The notes beneath the pieces are model-generated. The model was not told the DNA's origin, ran no database searches, and saw only the letters and a program-made list of their open reading frames with translations. A DNA stretch of 64,000 nt from Macrocybe gigantea. Taxonomy: Eukaryota; Basidiomycota; Agaricomycetes; Agaricales; Callistosporiaceae. Shown in pieces: positions 22,438-33,250 of the stretch; the first letter of the stretch is position 1; the number at the start of each line of letters is the position of its first letter. The position numbers were made by a program, and so were the translations under genes. The DNA lies in NCBI GenBank assembly GCA_011319805.1, contig SJRY01000065.1, positions 1-64,000 of the forward strand, read 5' to 3'.

Positions 22438-24811
22438 TCTTCAAGTTTTTTCTGCATAAAAAAGGTGATATTGATTAATAGCTAGTAATGTGCAATTAGT
22501 ATTTAATGTTGAAAATAGATATGCCACAGGATTATATCTTAGTTTTATTGAAGTGGAAAATAAATAAATAAAGGTATTCCCTGTCCCTGCAAAAAATAAA
22601 ATAAAATAAATAAATGCTTTTTTGCTGTGAAATAGCCAAGGAAAAACCAATTGCATCGCTCATCACATAGTAAATGGGATATGCACTGTAACATCATTTG
22701 TGGAATTGTGTATCGCTGAAATATCACATGACATCCAGGGGTAGTGTTTTCCCTTTGTCCTCTCTCAATTACAACTGTGAGCCATTGTACAATGCATTTG
22801 ATTATGTGTGAAAGCTATTGGCTATGCACAAGTAGTGCCTTATGGTTGCATTGCTGTAGTATTGAATACATGCCAGGTTGCAATATCAAAACTGCAATTT
22901 GATTCCTCAGATGTACCCAGCATTGCATTGTCACTACAGATAGAGATGTAGTCCCGCAGAACAAGCGCTTCAGTGAGTTCCTATATGATAATGACTGCTT
23001 TGTGATCATCAACAGCCAGTGGCAGAATAGGGAGATATGTCTTACTGATACAGATACCATCTGATAGATGTGATCCTAGGAAATGAGCATACAATTTAAA
23101 GTGACATATTAGAACCACCAGAAGGGCTTCGATGTGGCAAAATGTTGGTGAGTCCTTTGGCATGCAGAACCATTAAGGGAGGTCAAACTTTGGCACAGAA
23201 GGTGGCCGTTCTTACCTCATTAACTGCCACAATTGCTGGTATACAATGACTTCATCATGCAATGGTACCACAAATGCACCAAAGGCTTGGGAGCTGCAAA
23301 GAGTTGAAGTGAATGTATGAAGAGCACTGAGATGATGATGATCAAGTTTCCAGAAAAAAAATGCAGTAAGTGCCAGTGCCTTGACCTCTTTCAACATTGT
23401 TTGATCATTTGCTGGTGACATGAAAAAGCTCAGGAGCTCCATCTCCACCCTGAACTTGCAGGGTTCTAGAAGAAGGCAAGACTCTTGACAAGGAATGTAA
23501 GCGATGGCAGGCATGAGTGATGCATTCCTTCCAAAAGAAGCAGAGGTGAAGCATGCCTTGCAAGTGCTTGAAATCTCTCACAAATAAGGGAAAGCAGAAA
23601 GAAGACCTGAGCAATCTCGAGTTTCTCGCTGTCCATGCTTACCTCAGAAGCCAGGCTGAAATGCCGATGGTATTGACATGTCTGCCACAGCAGTCCAATT
23701 CACAGATGACCAGTACCAGTACAGGCACATTCAGCTGGATATCCCATGCATATTCGAGCTCACTCAGCAAGATGCTGTCCAAGTCATCCAATTCTCATGG
23801 CCACTCCACAATGGACTTCTTTGGGTGATTGGTGTTGAGGAAGTCTAGTGAATCTTTGCAGGTGGCCAAGGCTCCAGAACAACAATAGGATAAAAGCCCA
23901 CAGTGACAGCGCCCACCACCGCATCTCCAATCATATGTCTAGGCATCGTGTGATTCATTCAACAATAGCACTAGCTCAAGTACAGCCTGACAGCAATGTT
24001 CTTCTGACCACAAAGATCTGGGTGGCATGGTCACTCAGCATCATGTGGGAGGTCCTGCCATATGAGATCCAGTACTCGCCCTTCATTTCCAAGAGCGGTC
24101 ACAAGTTGCTGTGCAACTCAACAATGATCCTGGATATGGTGGGCATCAGCGAAATGCTGGCGAATGCTGTCTGGCTGCAGGAGTTCCTGAGAAAGGCACC
24201 TAGCTTGGGTGTTGATGCTATCAGGAATGAGGGCATGTGACAGGGGTTTCTGCTTCTCCCCAACTGCAGCAGATGTACAGACAGCTGGTGCAGCATAACA
24301 TCTCATGTCCGCCAGATGTCGCACAACTATAAAATATGAGCAATCTGAGTCAGAAGCACATGTTTGTATCCTCATCAATACTGCTGCAGGAGGTCCCAGA
24401 AGCGACCTCAACAATGCACTAGTCCTCAAGCATGGATGATCTCTGCCAGCTGAGCCTCTCACCAGGCATGGCATCTGAGAACTTGTCACTGCAGCCTTTA
24501 CAATACTTCTTTGACAGCCCAGACAACATTCAGCACTCCCATGACATGTTTTACTGGCCATGGGTGTTTCAGAACAATGATAGGAAAGCAGCAATGGTGG
24601 CGTCACTAGAGGCAGACCTCTGTTTTCACCTAGAGTTGCTCGCCTGCCTCTATTGCATCATAAAGGTGATTCTTGAAATCAAGAAGAATGTCTGAGTAAG
24701 TGCCAGAATATTTAGAACCCTATCAGCCTTACTGAGACCATTGAATTCAGAAAGTTGGATGATCCTGGCAAAATCATCCTAACTGGCCTATCACTAGATG
24801 CTCACCACAAG
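22438..24811. other. Unassigned, AT-rich repeat-like sequence
   Basis: No LTR, TIR or known transposase motif found. The first 300 bases are very AT-rich. The longest sensible frame is 23848-24240 on the plus strand (130 codons, with KIWVAWSLSIMWEVLPYEIQ and NAVWLQEFLRKAPSLGVDAI), which looks like a protein fragment but matches no family that I know. TG/CA richness and scarcity of CpG suggest an old, methylated relic. Confidence 0.4.
23848..24240 (+). pseudogene. Unrecognised protein fragment, 130 codons
   Basis: It is open from the first Met to TGA 24238-24240. The C-terminal 90 residues have a plausible globular composition with aromatic and hydrophobic periodicity (MWEVLPYEIQYSPFISKSGH, ANAVWLQEFLRKAPSLGVDA). 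There is no upstream promoter, and neighbouring frames are full of stops, so it is probably a remnant of a transposon-borne or captured gene. No function assigned. Confidence 0.25.
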
Positions 24812-25131
24812 TGTTACAAACATTGCCCAAAGCACCATTCAATTTCTTATCTTATCTTTCCCATATCCCTCATCTCTCCCATCATGCTGTGCAGCATGCA
24901 GCCATCAAGTCATTTCACTTCCCTAGTCATTCTGAGTCATCTCCTTCCAGTCTTACTCATTCGCAGTCCACAGCATTATGCAGCCCATAGTCTGTGCTCA
25001 AGTACTGTAATGCATATAAGGACTTCTAGATGTACCAGTAGCACTAGGCTTAATATTCCTTTTGCCATTGTCTCAAGACCACTCTCACACTTAGTCTGCC
25101 TGAGTCCTTTTGAGATTCATCTAGCCTAACA
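24812..25131 (+). repeat. Gypsy-2 5' LTR
   Basis: It starts TGTTACAAAC and ends CTAGCCTAACA. It carries a TATA-like ATGCATATAAGG near 25012. It aligns to 30245-30567 throughout. Confidence 0.85.
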
Positions 25132-25303
25132 AGATATTAAGCCTTTTTGAGACTCGCTCAGACTCACACATATACCACATCACACTTTATCAAAGACTTG
25201 ATCAATATTCAATGACAAGTAGTTGCTGATCCAGTGAGCACTAGCACAAGTGACAAGAGTACTTGGCTAAGAGAAGTAGACCAGACATTGCAGTCCATGC
25301 TAT

Positions 25304-26960
25304 TTGCAAAGACAGTCCACACCATCTGCAGAGACACTAGCAATCCAAACAAATGGAAGAGAGCACACACCTACACCAAGTAGCAATGATGAAGAACAGG
25401 CATTTCTGAGAGAGTTTGCCTTTACTACTGCAGACAAACCCACTGAGATCCTCAGTGAAGGAGCAGCACAACTCATTGCAGAACTTTTTCTAGAAGGAGA
25501 ATATGGAATAAGCCTAGAAGAGCTGTGGTCAGACCAGAATTTTCTTGCTGAAGAAGAGGATGAACCTATCCACAAGAAAACAAGAGAAGAACAAACACAA
25601 GCCTGGGACTTCAGGCAACAACAGATTGAGAACTATAATCACTGAATGCAAGAAGAAGACATACTGATACAGAGAGGGCATGATGCACAGAGTGTATGAC
25701 AGAGCCAACAGAAACGATACCAAAGTCAGGGACACACAGGAATGAAACCACCAAACACCTTCAGAGGACGAATTCACTGAAGCACAGCATAAGGAGAGAA
25801 TCACACCACCATGGCAAAAGTAAGCGGTAGTGACTGGAATGAATACTATTGGTAGAAGGAGCAAAAAGAATTACCAAAGACAAACGGACTGACTACTACA
25901 GAGTGGGCTGATTTTGAACAGGCCTGTAGAATCACAGGAGTCAATCTAGACTACTGGAAAGAGTAAAGAGAGGAATGAAGACAGAAACAGCTTCAAGAAC
26001 AGCAAGCCCAAATACAAGCACAACAGATCCAAGTACAGCAGACCCAGAAACAGGAGAACCAAGACTAAGACAATGATGAAGAAACTCCCCAAAGGATGAT
26101 GACAGAATACAAGGGAATCATTGCCAATCTGAAATCCTTCACAGGAGATTGAACAGCCTTCAACATTTGGTGGAGGAAGATAAAACTCTACATAACTGCA
26201 CATGGAGACCTCACAGACACACAGAAGATCAGAGCAGTCCTGTCCAGAATGACTGATGGACCAGGAGCCCACTAGGTGTCAAAGAAGATTGGCACCACTA
26301 CCAACCAAAGCATATGGGCTAACTTCATAACCAAGATAGAGATACAATTCAGCAATGTCATATTACCATTGCAAGCAGGAAGCAAACTATTCAATATCAG
26401 ACAGGGAAACCGATCCATTGATGAATTTCTGAATGAATTCATAGACCTTGCAGGGAAAGCAGGAATGACAGGAACAGCCCCCCATTTCTTACTCAAGAAG
26501 AGTTTAAACCAAAGGACAGCAGAAGCAGTACACTTGATCTCTGCACTTCTAACAGATAGAGATGAAAATATCAAGATGGTTCGAGCGATTGGATGAAACA
26601 TTGATGAACACAGGAATGTAATGAGAGGAGAATTCACAAGCAATCAGTGCAAGCCTGGAAATCCAAGCTGAGGAGCAGGACAGGCAATGGAAGTCAACAA
26701 AGTACAAAGCAACAATTGCTTCAATTGCAATAAGCCAGGGCACCTCTCATGAAACTGCCCAGAATTGCAAAAGAGAGCAGCAAACATCACATGTTTCAAC
26801 TGTAGCTTGAAGGGACACTATGCATAGAACTGCAAGAAGAAGAAGAAAGGAAAATCCTAAGTCAGAGAAGTGAAAGAAGAAGAAGGAGAGGACAAAGAAG
26901 ACAAAGACGAAGAAAGCTCTGACAAAGAGGGTTTTGTTGAAGGGTCTGACTAGGAGGTGC
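25304..26960 (+). pseudogene. Gypsy-2 gag with two CCHC knuckles
   Basis: It opens with a 113-codon frame (DEEQAFLREFAFTTADKPTE) and continues after stops into a Retrotrans_gag domain (26276-26596: NFITKIEIQFSNVI, KLFNIRQGNRSIDEFLNEFI). Two knuckles follow: CFNCNKPGHLSxNC and CFNCSLKGHYAxNC (26718-26833), where x is a stop codon (TGA at 26750, TAG at 26825). An acidic tail follows. The minus-strand copy at 51700-51830 has amino-acid codons at both positions, which shows the stops are decay. Confidence 0.85.
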
Positions 26961-26989
26961 TAAATCATAACTCATACAACTGAAACAGA

Positions 26990-29550
26990 CTCACTTTGAT
27001 ACCAGATGTAGATCATCCCATACTCTGAAATACACCATTCCTGTAAAGTGATCTGAAGCACCAAGAAAAACCATCTGAGGCAACAAACCATCTAAAAGGA
27101 AAGAATTTGCAGTACCAGCCAAGATATGAATACAAAAAGGGATAGCAATGATAATATCAGAAGTCAATAGTGGAGCAGACAAGACCTGCATCAACACTGC
27201 AATAGTAGTGAAAACAGGGCTGAAGATATGACAAATCAAGAAGATTCCAATCATAAATGCAGATGGATCACTCAACCACCAGAAAACAGCAGATCGAGTA
27301 TTAAAAGTCCCAGTACTAGGATATATCATAGGAGAAGGGAAGGTAGAGATGGAACCAGAGAAAATTGTGGCTGTACAATTCTGGCCAACCCCAAAAACAA
27401 AGAAAGAACTACAAAAGTTCTTGGAATTCACAAACTTTTACCAATGATTCATCAAGGGATATGCAAAAGTCGCTAAACCCCTAATGGAGCTGACTGGAAA
27501 TAAAACATTCCAGTGGACAGACAAGCAACAAGATGCTTTCAAAGAGCTGATTTGACATATAACCTCAGCACCTATCCTAGCACTACCACAAATAGAAGGA
27601 AAATTTCAAGTTGAAATGGATGCCTCAGGATATGCTATCAGAGCAGTACTATCACAACAGCAGAAAGGACTATGGCACCTGATCGCCTTCATTTCAAGAT
27701 GCATGACTGCAGCAGAGCAGAACTATAAAATCTATGACAAGGAGCTCCTTGCAATAATGGTCACACTGAAGACATAGAGACAATACCTCCTAGAAGCTTG
27801 AGAGAAGTTTGAAATATTAATGGATTACAAAAACCTATCATATTTCCAGAAACTGCAATGACTCAACTTGAGACAGATCAGCTGGTATCTAAAATTACAA
27901 GAATATGACTATGAACTATAACACATACCAGAAAAGGCCAATGGAAAAGCAGACATCCTGTTATGGATAGCAAGATATGAAGAAAACCTAGCAGAGAAGG
28001 ACAATATACAAATGATCAAAGAGGTGGCATTCATCCAACATCTGGAAGAGAATAATGAACAAGATTTTAAATTTATAATATTTGAGGATGAATACCTACA
28101 AAAAGAGGAAGTAGAAAATAACAAGGCAATACAAACAAGAGGAATCATGATGATTGAATCCCCAAGAATAGAACAAATTTGATAATGTGCATGAAGGGAG
28201 ACAATTGTAACAATGGGACTGAAGGAAAAACCGCACTGGTTTACAGAAGATGACCACATCATATATGCAGGAGGGAAAATCTATGTCCCCTCAGACAACA
28301 AACTGAAGGAAGACATCATGTTTGAACACTATGACACACCCATCAGAGGGCACCTAGGATAGTACCACATGCATGAGCTCATAAACTTCACCTACTGGTG
28401 GCCATTAATGTTAACAGACATCAAGAAGTATGTCAATGGATGCGAAATATGTCAGTGAAACAAAATCATCCAACAAAAGAAACATGCACTATTACACCCA
28501 CATGAGGTTCCACAGCAACTATGGAAAGATATCTGAGTAGATCTCGTAGGGCTGCTATCCAGCTCAAATGGCTTTAATGCCATCACTGCAGTCACAGACC
28601 ACCTGACCAAGATGATCCACCTAATTACTACAAACACTGAACTCACAGCAGAAGGTCTCACATGACTATATCGAGACAATGTGTGGCAACTTCACGGAAT
28701 CCTACAAAAGATCATCAGTGACCAAGGACCCCAATTTACAGTACGATTCATGACAGCACTTCTAAAACTGCTTGGAATAAAGCAAAACCTATCAATAGCC
28801 TACCACCCACAGACAGATGAACAGGCAGAGTGATCCTATCAAGAGATGGAAGTCTTTCTCAGAAGCTTTACAAACAACCTACAGAACGATTGGGCAGAAT
28901 GGATAGCAATTGCAGAATACCAGTACAATGACAAAGCACACCAGGGAACAAAGAAAACACCATTCTATCTCAACTACAGAATGCACCCCTGGAAGGGAGA
29001 ACCACAGACAACAGAAGGGAACAACCCTGCAGCAAAGAACTTTGTTGAAAGAATGGATCAAATACAGAAAGAAGCAAATGCTGCACTGCATTATGTATAA
29101 ATACAGGCCAAAGACAATTATGATGTGAGGTGAAAACCAGCCCATGAATACAAGAAAAGGGATGGAGTATGGCTTGAAGCTACCAATATCACAGTCAATT
29201 GACCATCAAAGAAGTTATTGGCACTCCAATATGGACTATTCAAGGTGATCAAAAAGAAAGGAGCCTCAGCATATTGCCTGGAACTCCCAGCATCATAGCA
29301 GCTGATATACCCTGTGTTCAACAAAATACTACTCATGCTCTGTAAAGGACCCTGTTTCAAGATACAAGAGTGACCATTGCCACTACCCTCTGAAATCATA
29401 AATGATGAAGAAGAGTATGAGATAGAAGAAATTCTAAAAAGGAAGAAACAAGAAAGGGGAACACTATTCCTGGTCAAATGGAAAGGATACGGACATGAAG
29501 AGAACAATGGATCAAAGAGAAAGAACTGGGGAATGCGCAGCAAGCTTTAG
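26990..29550 (+). pseudogene. Gypsy-2 pol remnant without the RT palm
   Basis: A protease fragment (to about 27300) jumps directly to VPVLGYIIGEGKVEMEPEKI and the RT thumb/connection PKTKKELQKFLEFTNFY. RNase H follows (27600-27850: FQVEMDASGYAIRAVLSQQQ, NYKIYDKELLAIMVTLKT), then integrase zinc finger and core (28330-29100: VTDHLTK, IISDQGPQF, YHPQTDEQAE) and a chromodomain-like LVKWKGYGHEEN near 29470. Many TGA and TAG stops. Non-functional. Confidence 0.85.
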
Positions 29551-29816
29551 ACTGCTTTCTAAAGAATACTGTGAACCAGGATAAAAGGACCATGACAAGA
29601 GGAAAGAAGACCAAAAATCACATATTATAACCACCAACACCCCTATCAGCATCAACAGCAGCAACAATAGCTGCACACCTACCCCTAACTGCCCAAATGA
29701 CCATGAGAATCTGGCAAGGATTCTCAATGGCAGCAACTACATGGACCCCCTTACCATTACACTTGGCCCATACATACACTATATTATGACTATCCACACA
29801 TACCTCTAGACCAGGT

Positions 29817-30186
29817 AAACCCCTGATGGAACTAGCTCCACTGCAGCAGAACGTATCGCTCTTTACAAGGCAATGGAAATGCTTTGCACAGAGAACTGGT
29901 GACTTAAACTCCTTGCCACCACACTCCATCACATCTGTGCCTATAATGAAGAACTCATTCATACATGGGCCCCACATGCTGTGACTACCTGGGAGACCAA
30001 TAAACCCCTGATGGGACCGGCCCCACTGCAGCTGAACGTATTGTGCTTCGCGAAGCGATGGAAATGCTTCACACAGAAAACCAGTGACTTAAACTCCTCG
30101 CCACCACACTCCATCATATCCGCGCCTATAATGAAGAGCTCATTCATACATGGGCCCCGTGTGCTGTGACCGCCTGGGAGACCAAT
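29817..30186 (+). repeat. 185-base tandem duplication in the 3' part of Gypsy-2
   Basis: Two units begin with AAACCCCTGATGG at 29817 and 30002. Both contain a frame with TAAERI, LKLLATTLHH, YNEELIHTWAP and WETN, so the unit is a duplicated coding segment of about 62 codons of unknown role lying between the chromodomain and the 3' LTR. Confidence 0.8.
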
Positions 30187-30244
30187 ACTGGGTGGGGACA
30201 GCTGGATTAAGGTTTTTCGCGAGGACGTGAATCTACAGAGAGGG

Positions 30245-30567
30245 TGATATTACAGACGTCACCCAAAGGACCATTCATTTTCTTATCTTATCTTTCCCAC
30301 ATCCCTTATCTCCTCCGTCATGCTGCGCAGCGTGCAGCCATCGAGTCATCCCACTTCCCTAGTCATCCTGAGTCATCTCCTTCCAGTCTTACTCATCCAC
30401 AGTCCACAGCATTGTGCAGCCCATGGTCCGTGCTCGAGTACTATAATGTATATAAGGACTCCCAGATGTACCAGTAGTGCTAGGCTTAATATTCCTTTTG
30501 CCATCATCTCAAGACCACTCTCGCACTTAGTCTGCCTGAGTCCTTCTGAGATTCATCTAGCCTAACA
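30245..30567 (+). repeat. Gypsy-2 3' LTR
   Basis: It is preceded by a short purine tract (AGAGAGGG). It retains more CpG than the 5' LTR (for example CTCGAGTACTATAATG against CTCAAGTACTGTAATG). It ends CTAGCCTAACA, directly abutting LINE sequence. Confidence 0.85.
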
Positions 30568-31843
30568 TTATGGCTCCTCATGGGGCCTTTATGCAGAAGT
30601 AACTGCAGCTAGCCTTCGGGTTGGGGACCTTGAGCATTGATTCAGTAGAGTGTTTGATGAATGCAAACATCAAGCTTCATTGTGATTTGCAGGCTTTGCG
30701 ACACTTGTCCATTATGGGTCCTCTTGGACCCTTTACGTGGAATTGACCACATCTGGCTCCCAGGAGCTAGGGGACGCAGGCCGAGCAGGTGAGTTAGCAC
30801 AAGCACGAGCCTAAGAGGCACGGGCACAAGCACAAGAGAACAGGGTTAGTGTGCCCTCCATGTACAGTACCTACAATAAGTTTTGCAATATGTAAATAAA
30901 TAAAAACACATCCTCGAAAGAATTGGTTTCTACACAAGAACAAGTCTATGATAGTCCAATCTAATACTTAGTAGGCCCTCCTTGGACCTTAAGGACTGCT
31001 TCTACTCTGCTAGGCATGCTTCTAACTAAATTATTTACTAATTCCAAGTCCAATCTTTGCCACTCCTCCTGAAGTGCCTCCCATAATTCCTCTAGATTTT
31101 GAGGTATAACCAGCCTGCTGTTGATCCTACTTTTGAGCAGGATCCAAATATGTTCAATAGGATTGAGGTCTGGAGACTGTGCTGGATGGGGGAGAATGAC
31201 CATTTGCTGATTTGTGCACCATTCTTTTGCAGCCTTGCATCGGTGAACTGGAGCCCCATCTTCCATGACTGCTACCTGCCCTCTCTGCTCACTTAGCTCC
31301 TCATAGATATCCCAGACGGGGCCATTGAGAACGAGAGTTGTTGATAGAATGAGTGATGTCAGAGAGAGATTGGTGCCTATTTCTATCAAGAGAGGTCTTG
31401 AGGTGATGAAGGGACCTCTCGTCTAGTTTTGGAGGTCTACTAGACCAGGCTGTGTCATTGAAATGACCTCTGGTATCGTAGTTCTTGAGAATGCAAAAAA
31501 TGGTAGAATAGTTGCACCCAACAAAAGAGGCAATATCCTGTATTGGAACATTCTCTTTGGCCTTGGTATAGATGAGAGAGTGAAGTTCAGGAGTAGCATT
31601 CTTAGTTCCAGGTGTTTTAGGCATGGTTGATATAGTGTAGCAATTGTGAGAAATAATTTTGTTGATTACAGGTAGGTCACATGTTGCAAAACTTATTGTA
31701 GGGTACTGTACATCTCCTCAGTCTGGTTTCTAGTCAGACTAGTTGTATTTATCATAGGTACCATTGTGTATTTACAAGCGGACTGCCATCGAGCACCACT
31801 TTATAAATTGTTGATATTAAAAAAAAAAAAAAAAAAAAAAAAA
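30568..31843 (+). mobile_element. LINE 3' end (copy a) with poly(A), interrupted by a Tc1 element
   Basis: The LINE 3' UTR (GGGCCTTTATGCAGAAGTAA, then the conserved CTCAGTCTGGTTT and AAATTGTTGAT motifs) ends in 25 A at 31819-31843. It is cut at 30865-31708 by a Tc1/mariner derivative. The 5' end abuts the Gypsy-2 LTR. No target duplication is recognisable. Confidence 0.85.
30865..31708 (-). mobile_element. Tc1/mariner deletion derivative, DD34E
   Basis: Terminal inverted repeats are CAGTACC(C)TACAATAAGTT at 30865 and its complement ending at 31708. TA target dinucleotides flank it at 30863-30864 and 31709-31710. The minus-strand transposase begins at 31624 (MPKTPGTKNATPELHSLIY) with a helix-turn-helix (IQDIASFVGCNYSTI). 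It then jumps near 31330 to the C-terminal part with VMEDGAPVHRC and SPDLNPIEHIW; 34 residues separate Asp and Glu. The region with the first catalytic Asp is deleted, so it cannot move by itself. At 844 bases it is about half the length of a full Tc1. Confidence 0.9.
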
Positions 31844-33057
31844 TCTTTCAAACTGGCATTGGACTCTTTCTAAAGACAGTGTGCCAGAGTTTCTCTCTGG
31901 TGATCTTCTTGATATGGACACTGTTCCTATTGAGACAGTAGATGATCTCAAAAGTGTTCTACAAATGCCTTTGAAATCAATTGATTGGGCTTGGACCCTT
32001 TATTCTAAGGAGTGCAAGCTCTCTAAATGGAGCAAAGGCTAGTTAAATCAGCATTGCTCTGAGTCTTTTGATACTTTCAGACAGACATGATCTGAAAGGA
32101 ATCATCACATCTAATGACAAGCTGTCAAGAATGCAAAATGCACCTTCTTTAATTAGTGGATTAAAAAAGTTGCTGAAAAGTCTCGATGTCTATGGGATCT
32201 TGGTGCATGGACCAAGCAGAGACCACTACTGGCTGGGCAATTCTGTTTAGAGATTATCCCTGCAGCAGAAATGCATCCTCTACCTATCATGCATGCATCC
32301 TATTGCAATGTATGGCTATTTATTATAGAATTTCAATAGTATGCATAATGTCACACTGTTAAAACAACTATGCCAGATGCAGTGCAAGGCATGCATCTGG
32401 TACCATGTGAGCTGCCTGGAGTAGGGTCTACAGAAGTCAGTCACTGCAGTACATCACTTGCTTAAGTTGGTGGAAGTAGATCCAGATCCATTTAGTAAGA
32501 GTAACCTTGCTATGATATCAGATGCCAGTCTGGCAGGCACGTGGTAAGACAAAGACCTTGGACAGATAGAAATCCATGTGTGTGATGCATCTGCAAACCA
32601 TCTGCTGGAGGATGGAAAGGCAGGACTGGGGGTCACACCCCTGACACTACTGGGCCATAGCAAGGCTGGATAGTCTCCAGTCCTTGGCTTAAGAGACCTA
32701 ACTCCTCTGTCAGTGGTCCCTGGGATAATACACCCAGGTAACTGCTTAAGTTGAATCCAAAGTGTGAAACTCCTAGGTAATGGGCTGCCTCCATAGCACA
32801 ATGGAGGGTCAGGCCTGAAGCTGGGGTAAGCCACCTCTTCTGCAAGGGGGGCTAAACTTTACCTTAAACCACCAAACTTTCTATCCACGGACTATTTTGC
32901 AGATGCGAATAATCCAGGCAGATGGCTAGTTGATGAATTCAGCAGCCGCCTTGAGATCTGCAAGCTTCTTGGCAAAGATGAAGACTCTGTCAAGGCTTAC
33001 TATGCATCTCTTGAGCAGGCACTTTCTGAGTGCCACCTTGAGCCTAATTGCATCATC
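31844..33057 (+). mobile_element. LINE fragments (copy b) around a SINE-like insert
   Basis: 31844-32397 carries pieces of ORF2 between endonuclease and RT and then of the RT end (matches to LINE-c near 38250-38610 and 39840-40020, with a deletion between). 32862-33057 is the start of the RNase H region (LSTDYFADANNPGRxLxDEF, KLLGKDEDSVKAYYASLEQA). The space between holds the SINE-like repeat. All frames are broken. Confidence 0.75.
32398..32861 (+). repeat. SINE-like repeat, 5'-truncated copy
   Basis: 464 bases that align from TACCATGTGAGCTGCCTG to GGGGCTAAACTT with 42953-43412. It lacks the Pol III boxes of the long copy. It is embedded in LINE-b. Confidence 0.7.
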
Positions 33058-33250
33058 ACCTCTTTCTGCAACGCCCACTTGTAAATATCTGTAAATAACA
33101 CTCACATATTGCATCCATTGTTCTACAACATCAACAGTTGGGCCGATCACTGATCAAATTGCATACCCGGATTCCATTATCCTTAAGCACTCCCTGTTTT
33201 TGAAATTGTGAAAATCGGCTGAAAATCGCCCGGTTTATTAGAGTTTTTCC

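Larger units (their letters stand above)
24812..30567 (+). mobile_element. Second Ty3/Gypsy family (Gypsy-2), plus strand, RT core deleted
   Basis: LTRs of about 320 bases lie at 24812-25131 and 30245-30567 (shared CATCTAGCCTAACA ends, TATATAAGG-like promoter, several hundred matching bases). Gag, protease remnant, RNase H, integrase and a chromodomain-like end follow in order. The RT fingers/palm are missing by a clean deletion at 27300/27301. The flanks ACAAG and TTATG do not match, so the element has recombined or its flanks changed. Nearly every CpG is gone and each ORF is riddled with stops, making it one of the oldest elements here. Confidence 0.85.

Noticed and set aside
24807..30572. 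Target duplication around the plus-strand Gypsy-2
   Set aside because: Flanks are ACAAG and TTATG; no match even with shifted LTR ends.
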